In this document: positions 37,701 to 45,012 of the stretch, in pieces
Layout: each line of letters begins with the position of its first letter
Numbering within the stretch: the stretch's first letter is position 1
Assembly: GCA_002270465.1 (NCBI GenBank)
Contig: NQOF01000002.1
Location: 744,001 to 808,000, forward strand
Direction: 5' to 3'
Origin: Blautia hominis
GTDB taxonomy: Bacteria; Bacillota; Clostridia; Lachnospirales; Lachnospiraceae
DNA length: 64,000 bases
The notes under the pieces: generated by a model
Told to the model about the DNA's origin: nothing
Seen by the model: the letters and a program-made list of their open reading frames with translations, nothing else
Database searches by the model: none
Program-made: the position numbers and the translations under genes

Positions 37701-38623
37701 GGGAAGAAATTGTAAACGAGCCAGAAGGAGTTATGGGGGCAAATGCTGTGGAATTAGCGGAGGATATGGTGACGATTGCCTCTGAGCCGGTCCGCATAGT
37801 TCCGGGACAGTTTGCAGCGAAAGGAACCAGCTTCGAGGGGCATGCTTTTTATGAAGGCAGTTCCATACGAAAGATAAGGGGAGTCTATTACTTTATCTAT
37901 TCCTCCCAGTGGAATCATGAACTTTGTTATGCAACCAGTACATTCCCTGACAGAGATTTTGTTTATGGCGGTACAATTATTTCAAACGGTGATATCGGAT
38001 ATCAGGGGAGAAAGCCGGAAGCGCGTCTGAATACTACCGGGACAAATCATGGCAGTATTGAATGCATCAATGGGCAATGGTATGTTTTTTATCACCGGGG
38101 AACACACGCTACGGATTATAGCAGGCAGGCATGTGCAGAGCCGATACATATCCTGCCTGATGGTAAGATTATGCAGGTGGAAATAACATCCTGCGGGCTG
38201 AATTACGGTCCGCTTCTTGCAGCCGGAGAATATCCTGCGGCAATTGCCTGCAATATTACGAATGGAAGGATGCCCCATATCCAATTTGATAAAATTTCAG
38301 AGGGAATTCCGAATGTGACCCACGTTAGGGACGAGCGTTATATCACTGGCATACAGGATGGGACATCCATCGGGTTTAAATATTTTAGGTTTGAGGGACC
38401 CATGATACTTACTGTAAAAGTAAGGGGGAAGGGAACAGGTAAGTTCAATGTATCTGATGGCACAGAGATTTTAGCAGAAATCCCGATATTGCCTGCAAAA
38501 GAGTGGAAAGAAAGGTCTGCTGCTATAGAAGCTCAAGGGACCGGGGCTTTGTATTTCACTTATGAGGGAAGCGGAGAGATAGAATTTTTATCTTTTCGGT
38601 TTGATAACAGCAGTCTAAAGTAA
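34796..38623 (+). CDS. GH78-like rhamnosidase fused to GH43 glycosidase
   Basis: The 1275-residue protein joins two enzymes. Residues 1 to about 770 are GH78-like: beta domains, then a barrel whose motif reads DCPFFEQLQYIMDSRSQ, keeping acidic positions D407, E412 and D419, with E686 in TTCVE as second candidate. Residues 773-1275 are a GH43 five-bladed propeller (PDGEPHVFGDRVYLFGSHD, YAPDAVQGNDGRYYLYY, HAFYEGSS) with triad candidates near D791, D859 and E1020, then a C-terminal beta-sandwich of CBM6 type. At the joint, GGAGGT (37099-37104) lies 7 bases before an in-frame ATG (37112). I chose 34796 for the N-terminus because MNWIWTPDWRF fits the family; an in-frame ATG further upstream lacks a ribosome site. 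Confidence 0.85.
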   Translation: MNWIWTPDWRFADNEEAQFVCFRKVIEVNSAIHGCNIKISADSRYKLYVNNCFVQEGPAKGGRNTWYFDYADIGAYMKRGKNVLAVIVLRYPEASNKRNASLHRTPYPCLFIEGGMELAGGERIEVSGESGWKCFHDRNIQIVSKEIMPAPLHILEEAAGNPLLYGWMQESYSDEAWEDAKPYGITEFIQGYTEGPFAMEERKIPYQRHTPGRFKNVLCIRHKEPDARNDRDVQEEWNRMLAGEGCVEIPAGQKLSVEIDAGEEMTGFLKLHLLKGAGAKITLKCAECYGCFSEGSSSNPDIPLKRDRTDFKNGTLFGYEDVYLCAGSGSPENPEVYEPFWFRTFRFLGVTVETGNEPLLIEALDYTETGYPLEIKTKIETSDCSLRDIWDISARTLQRCMHETYMDCPFFEQLQYIMDSRSQILYTYMTAADDRLARQCMDDLRKSQRPDGLLNSCAPSCTNSVIPGFSIYYILMVYDHMMYFGDQDLVRLHMPAVEGILNCFGRNLAENGLIKAIGGPLMRSRYWAFIDWAEDWDTGVPPAIGKGYLTMDSLLYLYGLMHAASLLEYIGRFEDAKICLRRAEAVRQSVRKNCIGREGLLMDGPGSREYSVHCQIFAVLTDTVNETEGKRLLQLTLHQPEAAQCSVAMSFYLFRALQKTGWYEATNQVWETWREMIRRNMTTCVESETEPRSDCHAWGAVALYELPAAILGVQPAEPGFQKIAVRPVSGYLDYARGQVATPKGMVYVEWEKKEDGNLDVRYKVPQGVEVVSMKKKQIYNPFLPLNEYIPDGEPHVFGDRVYLFGSHDKEGGDAYCMLDYAGYSAPVTDLTDWKYEGMIYKAEQDPYYSEERKYIYAPDAVQGNDGRYYLYYCLVGGEDCISVAVCDTPMGKYEYYGHVRNADGSIFKRFVPGDPAVINDDGVIRLYFGWSLAVPEEMLEAQIAESRENGIDFEEKMIQAQMMLFKKSREEIVNEPEGVMGANAVELAEDMVTIASEPVRIVPGQFAAKGTSFEGHAFYEGSSIRKIRGVYYFIYSSQWNHELCYATSTFPDRDFVYGGTIISNGDIGYQGRKPEARLNTTGTNHGSIECINGQWYVFYHRGTHATDYSRQACAEPIHILPDGKIMQVEITSCGLNYGPLLAAGEYPAAIACNITNGRMPHIQFDKISEGIPNVTHVRDERYITGIQDGTSIGFKYFRFEGPMILTVKVRGKGTGKFNVSDGTEILAEIPILPAKEWKERSAAIEAQGTGALYFTYEGSGEIEFLSFRFDNSSLK
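37099..37114 (+). promoter_or_regulatory. Internal ribosome binding site and start in the fusion gene
   Basis: GGAGGT and an ATG 7 bases later open the GH43 half in frame (MKKKQIYNPF). Either the GH43 part is also made alone, or this is the old start of a gene that has lost the upstream stop codon. Confidence 0.6.
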
Positions 38624-38641
38624 ATGTTCACGCTCTAAAGT

Positions 38642-38869
38642 GTGTTTCCACCGAAGGAAAACCGTAACATGCTCAATATAATGGTATGGCTGGCACGTGG
38701 CGGTGCCAGTACAAAGATCCATGCCATCGTAGATGCCTATGGGAATCCTGTATATCTCATGCTAAGTGAAGGATAGCGAAATGATAGCAATTTTGCCATT
38801 CCTTTATTGAAACATGTGAATCTGGAAGGGAGCATGGTACTTGCCGGTCGAGGCTATTATGGGAAATAA
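38642..38869 (+). pseudogene. IS5-family transposase remnant
   Basis: One reading frame shows ARGGASTKIHAIVDAYGNP and then MLSEG, stop, RNDSNFAIPLL...MVLAGRGYYGK, matching the central part of IS5-type DDE transposases (RGGLTTKIHAVVDALGNP ... DKGY). A TAG at 38774 replaces an expected Gln codon, and both ends are missing. No terminal inverted repeats were found. The element is dead. Confidence 0.75.
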
Positions 38870-38997
38870 GAATGGATAAGATTTTTGATTAGCTGAGGAT
38901 TTATCAAAGAAACATTGCAGGGAAGGTGAAAATAAGGTATCATAAATTTAGAAATAATCATGAAAATATTTTGCCTATCAATACGTATACTTTAATC

Positions 38998-39055
38998 TTC
39001 AGCTTTAGCTGAAAACCCGCCCCTTTAGGGGCATGTGTTACGGGATGCCCTTTTT
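38998..39055. repeat. Paired TTTA-loop hairpins and terminator-like stem
   Basis: TTCAGC-TTTA-GCTGAA (38998-39013) and GCCCC-TTTA-GGGGC (39019-39032) are two perfect hairpins with the same loop. They overlap GGGCAT (39029-39034) pairing with ATGCCC (39045-39050), followed by five T. The arrangement resembles the ends of IS200/IS605-type elements, but no transposase of that type is present. Confidence 0.45.
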
Positions 39056-39112
39056 GGTATACTATATTTTAGAAAGGACTCATTTTATGGCTGCTGTGAT
39101 GAAAAAAATTAT

Positions 39113-39253
39113 CAGAAAGCATTAGAAGAACAGAAAATAGAAGTTCGTAATCTTGTACTTGCAGGATTAGAGTAGATAAAAGAAAGAAAAACAAAAGATT
39201 TTAATTCTGTATGTGACAGACTGGAGAAAAAGTATAGGGATGAAGCATTATAG
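39113..39253 (+). pseudogene. Antitoxin remnant
   Basis: The frame QKALEEQKIEVRNLVLAGLE, stop, IKERKTKDFNSVCDRLEKKYRDEAL resembles the small antitoxin that sits upstream of ParE/RelE-type toxins. The internal TAG at 39173 and the missing N-terminus make it a pseudogene. Its stop overlaps the toxin fragment start by 14 bases, as in an intact pair. Confidence 0.5.
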
Positions 39254-39311
39254 AATACAAATCACTGATTTGGCAGAAACAGATTTGGAAAATGCAGGTC
39301 TGGTTACGTGA
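39240..39311 (+). pseudogene. ParE/RelE toxin N-terminal fragment
   Basis: The frame opens MKHYRIQITDLAETDLENAG, which is a typical ParE-family N-terminus, then runs into foreign sequence and stops at 39311. Only about 20 of the usual 95-100 residues remain. The break point at about 39300 is where integrase sequence starts, so a deletion joined the two. Confidence 0.65.
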
Positions 39312-39494
39312 CATTGCAGTAGTAGAGATGTTTTTGCTACCGGAGCCAGGGTATATGAAATTTCCAATATAAAATATGAATGCATAGACCTTCAGTCTGG
39401 CTTGATCTGTATAAAGGGTAAAGGCAATAAAGAAAGATATATTCAAATTGGAAACAGAGAAGTACTGGAATTGTTGAGAAAAATTACGCGATAA
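39301..39494 (+). pseudogene. Tyrosine recombinase (integrase) fragment
   Basis: WLRDIAVVEM in one frame continues as ATGARVYEISNIKYECIDLQ ... IKGKGNKERYIQI in the next frame, matching the R-containing box I region (LLFATGxRxSE) and the strand of KGKGNKER in XerC/D-like recombinases. A single-base shift near 39331-39337 breaks the frame. The box II H-x-x-R region and the catalytic Tyr are absent. Confidence 0.75.
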
Positions 39495-39721
39495 GCATCC
39501 ACGTGATAAAATGAAGATAAAAGCAGCAGCGTAACAATAAATAGTAATGATTATTGACTTTGATCACTTCTAAGATGGTCTTTTTGTCGTGGGAAAAAGT
39601 TATTAAATTTTAGGCAAATAATTATAGTACGTATTTAGTTAGAACAAAAAATTGGTATGGAAGGTTACGATATCTGCTTAAAAGGCGAATATGAAGCAAA
39701 TCTATGTACATTTCTTTCATG

Positions 39722-39759
39722 AGGGCTATTGAACCGTATGGTTCAATAGCCCTATTTTC
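39722..39759 (+). terminator. Strong hairpin terminator
   Basis: AGGGCTATTGAACC (39722-39735) pairs perfectly with GGTTCAATAGCCCT (39740-39753) around GTAT, followed by ATTTTC. It is a 14-bp stem with a weak T-run. Confidence 0.65.
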
Positions 39760-39786
39760 ATGTCTTCATAAAATTTTCTCTTTATA

Positions 39787-39822
39787 TTTACAGAAATGAA
39801 AGCCTTCATTTCTGTAAATTTT
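39787..39822 (+). terminator. Second hairpin, terminator-like
   Basis: TTTACAGAAATGAA (39787-39800) pairs perfectly with TTCATTTCTGTAAA (39805-39818) around AGCC, followed by TTTT. It lies 28 bases after the preceding hairpin. Confidence 0.5.
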
Positions 39823-39953
39823 GTGAAACCCAGTACCTTGACAATAGAATAAGTACTCCCTTGCAGATTGCAGAAGCTGAGCAATCAACATGATAGAGCA
39901 GGCTTCAGGTAAAGAGTGGATAGGATGATAAAAAACAGGAGGAGGAATGTAGG

Positions 39954-40109
39954 ATGATTATAATTATAGGTGCTCTGGCTGTTATTTCCTCATTGGTATT
40001 GTATTGCTGTATCAGGGTAGGAAGCCTGAGCGATGCCAAAATAGAAGAATTTTATAACAGAGAGAAAAAGAAAGAAAAATGTGATAAAGGGGGTGAAGAG
40101 AATGGGTAA
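39954..40109 (+). CDS. Small membrane protein of prophage type
   Basis: The 51-residue product has one hydrophobic helix at the N-terminus (MIIIIGALAVISSLVLYCC) followed by a charged tail rich in Lys and Glu. AGGAGGA lies 8 bases upstream of the ATG. It overlaps the start of the next gene by 8 bases, so the pair came from one operon. Such one-helix proteins occur in phage and conjugative modules; I cannot assign a role. Confidence 0.6.
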   Translation: MIIIIGALAVISSLVLYCCIRVGSLSDAKIEEFYNREKKKEKCDKGGEENG

Positions 40110-40646
40110 ATCTGGGATTGTCACAGAGGACTACAGGATTAAGGAAAATGAGGCATACCATGATGTTGCTGCATTATTCAGGATATATCGTGCGGTGAAC
40201 TGGAGGATGCAGATTAAAATCAATCAGGTGAAGTACCAGTTCTGGGGCTGGAGTATGGAACGGATGTGGATGCTTTCCTGGATACGCTGTACCAGGCAGG
40301 TATGGATATCAACCAGGATATGGAGGATATGAAAGAGCGCGTAGAAGCAATCAATAAATCAAATAAGTTCCTTAAGCTGATTGATGAAGCTGTAGAGCTG
40401 ATGTGGAAGTATCATCCTGAGGGCGAGAAGTACTATTGGGTCTTGTATTGCGGCTATATGTCAGCTTACAAGCCAGAAAATGTAGAAGAGATCCTGGATA
40501 AACTGGAGCCACATTTCCCGAGGGTACATAGGGCCACGTATTTTCGTTGGCGGGAACGGGCTTTTCAGGCCGTTTCCGGGATACTCTGGGGTTACGAGGA
40601 AGACAGTAAAAAATTATCTGAATATTTCAGAAAAAATTATGAGTGA
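40102..40646 (+). pseudogene. Prophage-type gene, frameshifted
   Basis: The frame begins MGKSGIVTEDYRIKENEAYH at 40102 (GGGGGTG ribosome site) and runs to about 40240; the remainder, EYGTDVDAFLDTLYQAGMD ... FPRVHRATYFRWRERAF ... ILWGYEEDS, is in another frame ending at 40646. The C-terminal part looks like the helical end of ArpU/RinA-type phage regulators, with a helix-turn-helix-like RVHRATYFRWRERA, but the family is a guess. Only the join is broken; both halves look otherwise intact. Confidence 0.55.
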
Positions 40647-40751
40647 TACTGTTGACTTGGAAAAAGCAAAAAAACTATATTGATAATGACTAATGCGCAT
40701 AACATGCGCAATAAACACTTCATAAGGCGTATACGCCGGAAGGGAGTTACC

Positions 40752-40904
40752 ATGTTAGTATTAACAGTTGACACAGGAAACAAGGCAATTAAGACAGAAA
40801 ACCTGAGCTTCAACAGCGGTATCCAGACTATGGATATGATGCCGGGAGAAAAAGAAGAGGTACTGCGTTACCGTGGAAAGGGGCACTTTAAGGGAGGCGG
40901 TTAA
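40752..40904 (+). CDS. ParM/StbA-like protein, N-terminal remnant
   Basis: The 50-residue frame starts MLVLTVDTGNKAIKTENLSF after GGAAGGGAG. The start has the phosphate-1-type D-x-G-N-x-x-x-K pattern of actin-like ParM/StbA proteins, which are over 300 residues long. The frame ends after KGHFKGGG, so most of the ATPase is gone. It is followed directly by its usual small partner gene, also truncated. Confidence 0.5.
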   Translation: MLVLTVDTGNKAIKTENLSFNSGIQTMDMMPGEKEEVLRYRGKGHFKGGG

Positions 40905-41036
40905 GTGGAGAAGCAGAATAAGTACAGGTTTAATCTTGCTTTTGATGAAACTGACGAGGACCACTTGAAGTTCTCCCGTAAAATGTATATAATGGGTAAG
41001 ATTAAACCAATCACACTGCCTTTCAGTGACATATAG
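40905..41036 (+). CDS. Small partner of the ParM-like protein, truncated
   Basis: The GTG-started 43-residue frame (MEKQNKYRFNLAFDETDEDH) sits one base after the stop of the ParM-like remnant with GGGAGG as ribosome site. The N-terminus looks like the small DNA-binding partner that accompanies ParM-type genes in plasmids and elements of this group. The C-terminal half is replaced by unrelated sequence. The pair is probably not functional. Confidence 0.45.
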   Translation: MEKQNKYRFNLAFDETDEDHLKFSRKMYIMGKIKPITLPFSDI

Positions 41037-41246
41037 TTATGCATAATTCCGTATAATTATGTATAATGCCTGTTATTTGGAAAAAAGCACTAATAGTGAA
41101 CGAACCACTGTTTTGAGTGGTTTATGCATAAGATGTATAATTATGCAGTGCAAATAAGGATATATTTTTTCCGAAAACGGGCGCAGTATTGCGGGAAGAA
41201 AAAGCGATTAGGTTTGTGGAATATATCCAAAAACGAGAGGAATAAC

Positions 41247-43106
41247 ATGAGAAAATTAGCTTTGAGTGATGAAATATTACTAAAAATCGAGAAGCCCGCC
41301 CGGTACATCGGGAACGAGGTCAATTCGGTAAATAAGGACGCAGAAAAGGTGGACGTGCGCTTCTGTATGTGTTTCCCGGACGTCTATGAAATCGGAATGT
41401 CCCATCTTGGAATTCAGATTTTATATGATATGTTCAATAAAAGAGAGGATGTATGGTGTGAGCGTGTCTATTCTCCTTGGCCTGATTTGGATGCGGTTAT
41501 GCGTAAAGAGCAGATTCCGTTATTTGCGCTGGAGTCCCAGGACCCGATCAAAGATTTTGATTTTTTAGGCATAACCATCCAGTATGAAATGTGTTACACA
41601 AACATACTGCAGATCCTGGATTTAAGCCAGATGCCTCTTCGCGCCAAAGACAGGGGAGAGGAATATCCTATTGTCATTGGCGGAGGACCCTGTACCTATA
41701 ATCCGGAACCGCTGGCGGAATTTTTTGATGTCTTCTATATCGGTGAAGGAGAAACTGTTTTTGATGAATTCCTGGATGCCTATAAGGAATACAAAAAAGC
41801 AGGAAAAAGTAAAAAAGAGTTTTTAGAACGCGCCGCAGAAATTCCGGGAATTTACGTTCCTGCCTTTTACGATGCATCCTATCATGAAGATGGAACACTT
41901 GCATCCTTTGCACCGAATAACGCTCATGCAAAACAGGAAATAGAAAAACAGGTTGTGATGAACCTTTCCGATGTCTGCTACCCGGAAAAGCCTATTGTAC
42001 CATTTATTAAGGCCACACAGGATCGTGTCACTCTGGAAATCCAGCGGGGATGTATCCGTGGCTGTCGTTTCTGTCAGGCAGGAATGATCTACCGGCCTAC
42101 CAGGGAGCGTGATGCGGAGTTTTTGAAAAAAACCGCCAGGTCCATGCTGGAAAATACCGGACATGAGGAAATTTCCTTAAGTTCCTTAAGCTCCAGTGAT
42201 TATTCCAAACTGCCGGAATTGATAGATTACCTAATCGAGGAGTGTTCCGCGAGAAATGTAAATATTTCACTTCCCTCCCTGCGTATTGATGCATTTTCCC
42301 TGGACGTTATGAGCAAAGTGCAGGACATCAAGAAGAGCAGTCTTACTTTTGCACCGGAGGCGGGAACACAGCGTATGCGTGATGTCATCAATAAAGGGCT
42401 TACGGAGGAGGTCATCTTGAATGGTGCGGCAGAAGCGTTTGCAGGGGGCTGGACCAGAGTGAAATTGTATTTTATGCTTGGACTTCCAACAGAGACAGAG
42501 GAAGACATGAAAGGCATTGCCCATCTGGCTGAGGAGGTTGCAAAGAAATACTATGAAATTCCGAAAGAACAGCGCCGCGGCCGATGTCAGATAGTAGCCA
42601 GCACATCCTTTTTCGTACCGAAACCGTTTACACCTTTCCAGTGGGCTCCCATGTGCCGTAAAGAAGAGTATCTGGCGAAAGCAAAAGTAGTAAAAGATGA
42701 AATTCGTGCACAGTTAAATCAAAAGAGTATTAAATACAATTATCATGAGGCAGACGTCACTGTGCTGGAAGGTATTTTGGCAAGAGGAGACAGGCGTATC
42801 TGTGATGTGTTGGAAAAGGCTTATAAAAATGGCGCGATTTTTGATGCATGGTCTGAATATTTCCGCTATGATATTTGGATGAAAGCTTTTGAAGAGCTGG
42901 GGATCGACCCGGAATTCTATACGCTCAGGGAGCGTCCGTCCGATGAACTGTTCCCCTGGGATTTTATCCATGCGGGTGTATCAAAGAAATTCCTGCGCAA
43001 GGAATGGGAGAGAGCAAAAGAGGGAGTTGTAACACCTAACTGCCGTGTGAAATGTTCCGGCTGCGGGGCAGCTTCTTATAAAGGAGGTGTCTGCATTGAA
43101 GGTTAG
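41247..43106 (+). CDS. Radical SAM protein, TIGR03960 family
   Basis: This is a 619-residue B12-binding-like plus radical SAM protein. The N-terminal half has CFPDVYEIGMSHLGIQILY and GGGPCTYNPEPL; the radical SAM cluster motif is CIRGCRFC (C269, C273, C276). GAGAGG sits 7 bases before the ATG at 41247, and the frame open from 41124 has no earlier ribosome site. It is the first gene after the mobile-element scars and overlaps the DUF2344 gene, its constant partner. The reaction is not known; the family is linked to ribosome or RNA modification by its neighbours. Confidence 0.9.
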   Translation: MRKLALSDEILLKIEKPARYIGNEVNSVNKDAEKVDVRFCMCFPDVYEIGMSHLGIQILYDMFNKREDVWCERVYSPWPDLDAVMRKEQIPLFALESQDPIKDFDFLGITIQYEMCYTNILQILDLSQMPLRAKDRGEEYPIVIGGGPCTYNPEPLAEFFDVFYIGEGETVFDEFLDAYKEYKKAGKSKKEFLERAAEIPGIYVPAFYDASYHEDGTLASFAPNNAHAKQEIEKQVVMNLSDVCYPEKPIVPFIKATQDRVTLEIQRGCIRGCRFCQAGMIYRPTRERDAEFLKKTARSMLENTGHEEISLSSLSSSDYSKLPELIDYLIEECSARNVNISLPSLRIDAFSLDVMSKVQDIKKSSLTFAPEAGTQRMRDVINKGLTEEVILNGAAEAFAGGWTRVKLYFMLGLPTETEEDMKGIAHLAEEVAKKYYEIPKEQRRGRCQIVASTSFFVPKPFTPFQWAPMCRKEEYLAKAKVVKDEIRAQLNQKSIKYNYHEADVTVLEGILARGDRRICDVLEKAYKNGAIFDAWSEYFRYDIWMKAFEELGIDPEFYTLRERPSDELFPWDFIHAGVSKKFLRKEWERAKEGVVTPNCRVKCSGCGAASYKGGVCIEG

Positions 43107-43803
43107 AGTAAAATTTGCAAAAGAAGGGGCTATGAAATTCATCGGCCACCTGGATATTATGCGGTATTTTCAGAAAGCGGTAAAACGCGCAGGGCTGGAT
43201 GCTGCTTTTTCTGAGGGATACAGTCCTCATATGATCATGTCATTCGCTTCCCCCCTGGGCGTAGGGATAACCAGTACAGGTGAATACTTTGATCTGGAGC
43301 TGAAAAGTGTGTATTCATCAAAAGAAATGGTAAATAAGCTGAACGAAGCCATGGTGGAGGGTATGCGCATTTTAAGCGTCCGCCAGGTAGAGGAAGGAAA
43401 AGCCGGAAAGGCAATGTCTCTTGTGGCTGCTGCAGATTATGTAATTACTTTCCGGGAGGGAAAGGAACCGTCAGAGGACTGGAAGCAAAGAATTACCGGG
43501 TTTATGGACCAGCCATGCATTTCTATTGTGAAAAAAACAAAGAAAAGTGAAAAGGAAGTAGATATTCGTCCGTTTATATATGATATGGAAGAAAAAGAGG
43601 GGAGCATTTGTCTGACTTTGGCGGCAGGAAGCTCCAACAACACAAAACCGGAGCTTGTGATGGAAGCTTTCTGTGGTTTTTTAGGCGTACCTTACGATCA
43701 ATGGGATTTTATGGTGCATAGAAGTGAATTATACGCCGATACCGGCACGGAAGAGGAGCGGAATCTTGTGCCGCTGGAAGATCTGGGTGAGGAAATTGAG
43801 TAA
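43096..43803 (+). CDS. DUF2344 (TIGR03936) protein, partner of the radical SAM gene
   Basis: The 235-residue protein opens KVRVKFAKEGAMKFIGHLDIMRYF, typical of the DUF2344 domain, which in other species is fused to TIGR03960 radical SAM proteins. The start is TTG, with AAGGAGG 8 bases upstream and inside the end of the radical SAM gene. It overlaps the RNase G gene at its end. No catalytic residues are recognised; it may present RNA or substrate to the radical SAM enzyme. Confidence 0.85.
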   Translation: MKVRVKFAKEGAMKFIGHLDIMRYFQKAVKRAGLDAAFSEGYSPHMIMSFASPLGVGITSTGEYFDLELKSVYSSKEMVNKLNEAMVEGMRILSVRQVEEGKAGKAMSLVAAADYVITFREGKEPSEDWKQRITGFMDQPCISIVKKTKKSEKEVDIRPFIYDMEEKEGSICLTLAAGSSNNTKPELVMEAFCGFLGVPYDQWDFMVHRSELYADTGTEEERNLVPLEDLGEEIE

Positions 43804-45004
43804 ACTGATCCTAACCCCTATGGATATTTCCGGCAGGAAACGGTTGACAGCAGCCCTGGTAAAGGATGGACGAATCTGCCAGCTTAATTTATGCCGGTTT
43901 GAACATAAGAGTATTCTGGGTAATATTTATGTGGGTAAAGTGAAAAATATCACAGAAAACATCCGTGCTGCTTTTATAGAGATTGCAGATGGCATCATGT
44001 GTTATTATTCCATGGATGAGAAAGCAGTTCCGCTTTACATGAATAAAAAGAAAAGCGGAAAGCTGAAACCGGGCGATGAACTTTTGGTACAGGTGTGCAG
44101 GGAGCCGATCAGGGGAAAACTTCCCTGTGTGACCTGTGATCTGAATTTTTCCGGAAGATATCTGGTCGTGACGGCTGTTTGGGCAAAGCTGGGTTTTTCA
44201 GGCAAATTAAGTGCAGAGGAGAAAAGAAGGCTCAAAGAGATTCTGCAGCCTATTTTGCCGGATGATGCCGGGGTTATTGTACGCACCAACAGCAGAAATG
44301 CATCCGAAGAAGATTTACAGTCTGAATTGGAACGTCTTTTAGAATGCCTCCGGCAGGTAAAGGAAAAGGCTGCAACCAGAACCTGCTTTTCTCTCATTCA
44401 TGAAAATCTGCCGGAATATCTGCAGGTTCTGCAAAATGTTTATGAACAGGATTTAGAGGAGATTGTCACTGACAACAAAGAGCTTTACGCGCAGATCTCC
44501 CATTATCTGGAGTATTATGGAATGACGGACAATAGGCTGCGTCTTTATGAGGATAAACTTTTGCCGTTGTCCCGCTTATATTCTCTGGAAACGGTTCTTA
44601 AAGAAGCTTTATCCGAAAAGGTTTGGCTGAAGTCCGGCGCATTTCTGGTCATCCAGCAGACAGAGGCGTTTGTGTCCATTGATGTGAACACCGGAAAATA
44701 TACCGGAAAAAAAGATTATCAGGAGACATTTCGGAAGATCAATCTGGAGGCTGCAAAGGAGATCGCGAGACAACTGCGTCTCCGTAATCTGTCCGGTATG
44801 ATCTTAATAGATTTTATCAATTTGAAAGAGCAGAAAGATAAAGAGGAACTGCTGTACACTTTACAGAGATACCTGAATCAGGATCCGGTAAAGGGGAATG
44901 TGGTGGATATTACAAAACTAAATATTGTGGAAGTCACCCGCAAAAAAATAAGGAAATCCCTGGCAGAAGAGCTTCGGGAAGAATATCAGGAAAGTGTAAG
45001 GTAA
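43787..45004 (+). CDS. rng: Ribonuclease G/E family endoribonuclease
   Basis: The protein (about 405 residues) has the S1 domain (FEHKSILGNIYVGKVKNI) and the RNase E/G catalytic domain with the Mg2+-binding Asp pair in SIDVNTG and LIDFINL. It ends at VTRKKIRKSLAEELREE, before the CPxCxG zinc-link found in E. coli RNase E/G, so it may form dimers without zinc-linked tetramers. The start is uncertain: GTG at 43787 follows GGAAG, and TTG at 43796 would begin LSKLILT. It overlaps the preceding gene. Confidence 0.88.
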   Translation: MRKLSKLILTPMDISGRKRLTAALVKDGRICQLNLCRFEHKSILGNIYVGKVKNITENIRAAFIEIADGIMCYYSMDEKAVPLYMNKKKSGKLKPGDELLVQVCREPIRGKLPCVTCDLNFSGRYLVVTAVWAKLGFSGKLSAEEKRRLKEILQPILPDDAGVIVRTNSRNASEEDLQSELERLLECLRQVKEKAATRTCFSLIHENLPEYLQVLQNVYEQDLEEIVTDNKELYAQISHYLEYYGMTDNRLRLYEDKLLPLSRLYSLETVLKEALSEKVWLKSGAFLVIQQTEAFVSIDVNTGKYTGKKDYQETFRKINLEAAKEIARQLRLRNLSGMILIDFINLKEQKDKEELLYTLQRYLNQDPVKGNVVDITKLNIVEVTRKKIRKSLAEELREEYQESVR

Positions 45005-45012
45005 TCATAGTT

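Larger units (their letters stand above)
39495..39953. other. Non-coding stretch with two strong hairpins
   Basis: About 460 bases between the integrase fragment and a small membrane-protein gene hold no coding frame I can support. The two hairpins listed next, at 39722 and 39787, are the only clear features. Confidence 0.5.
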
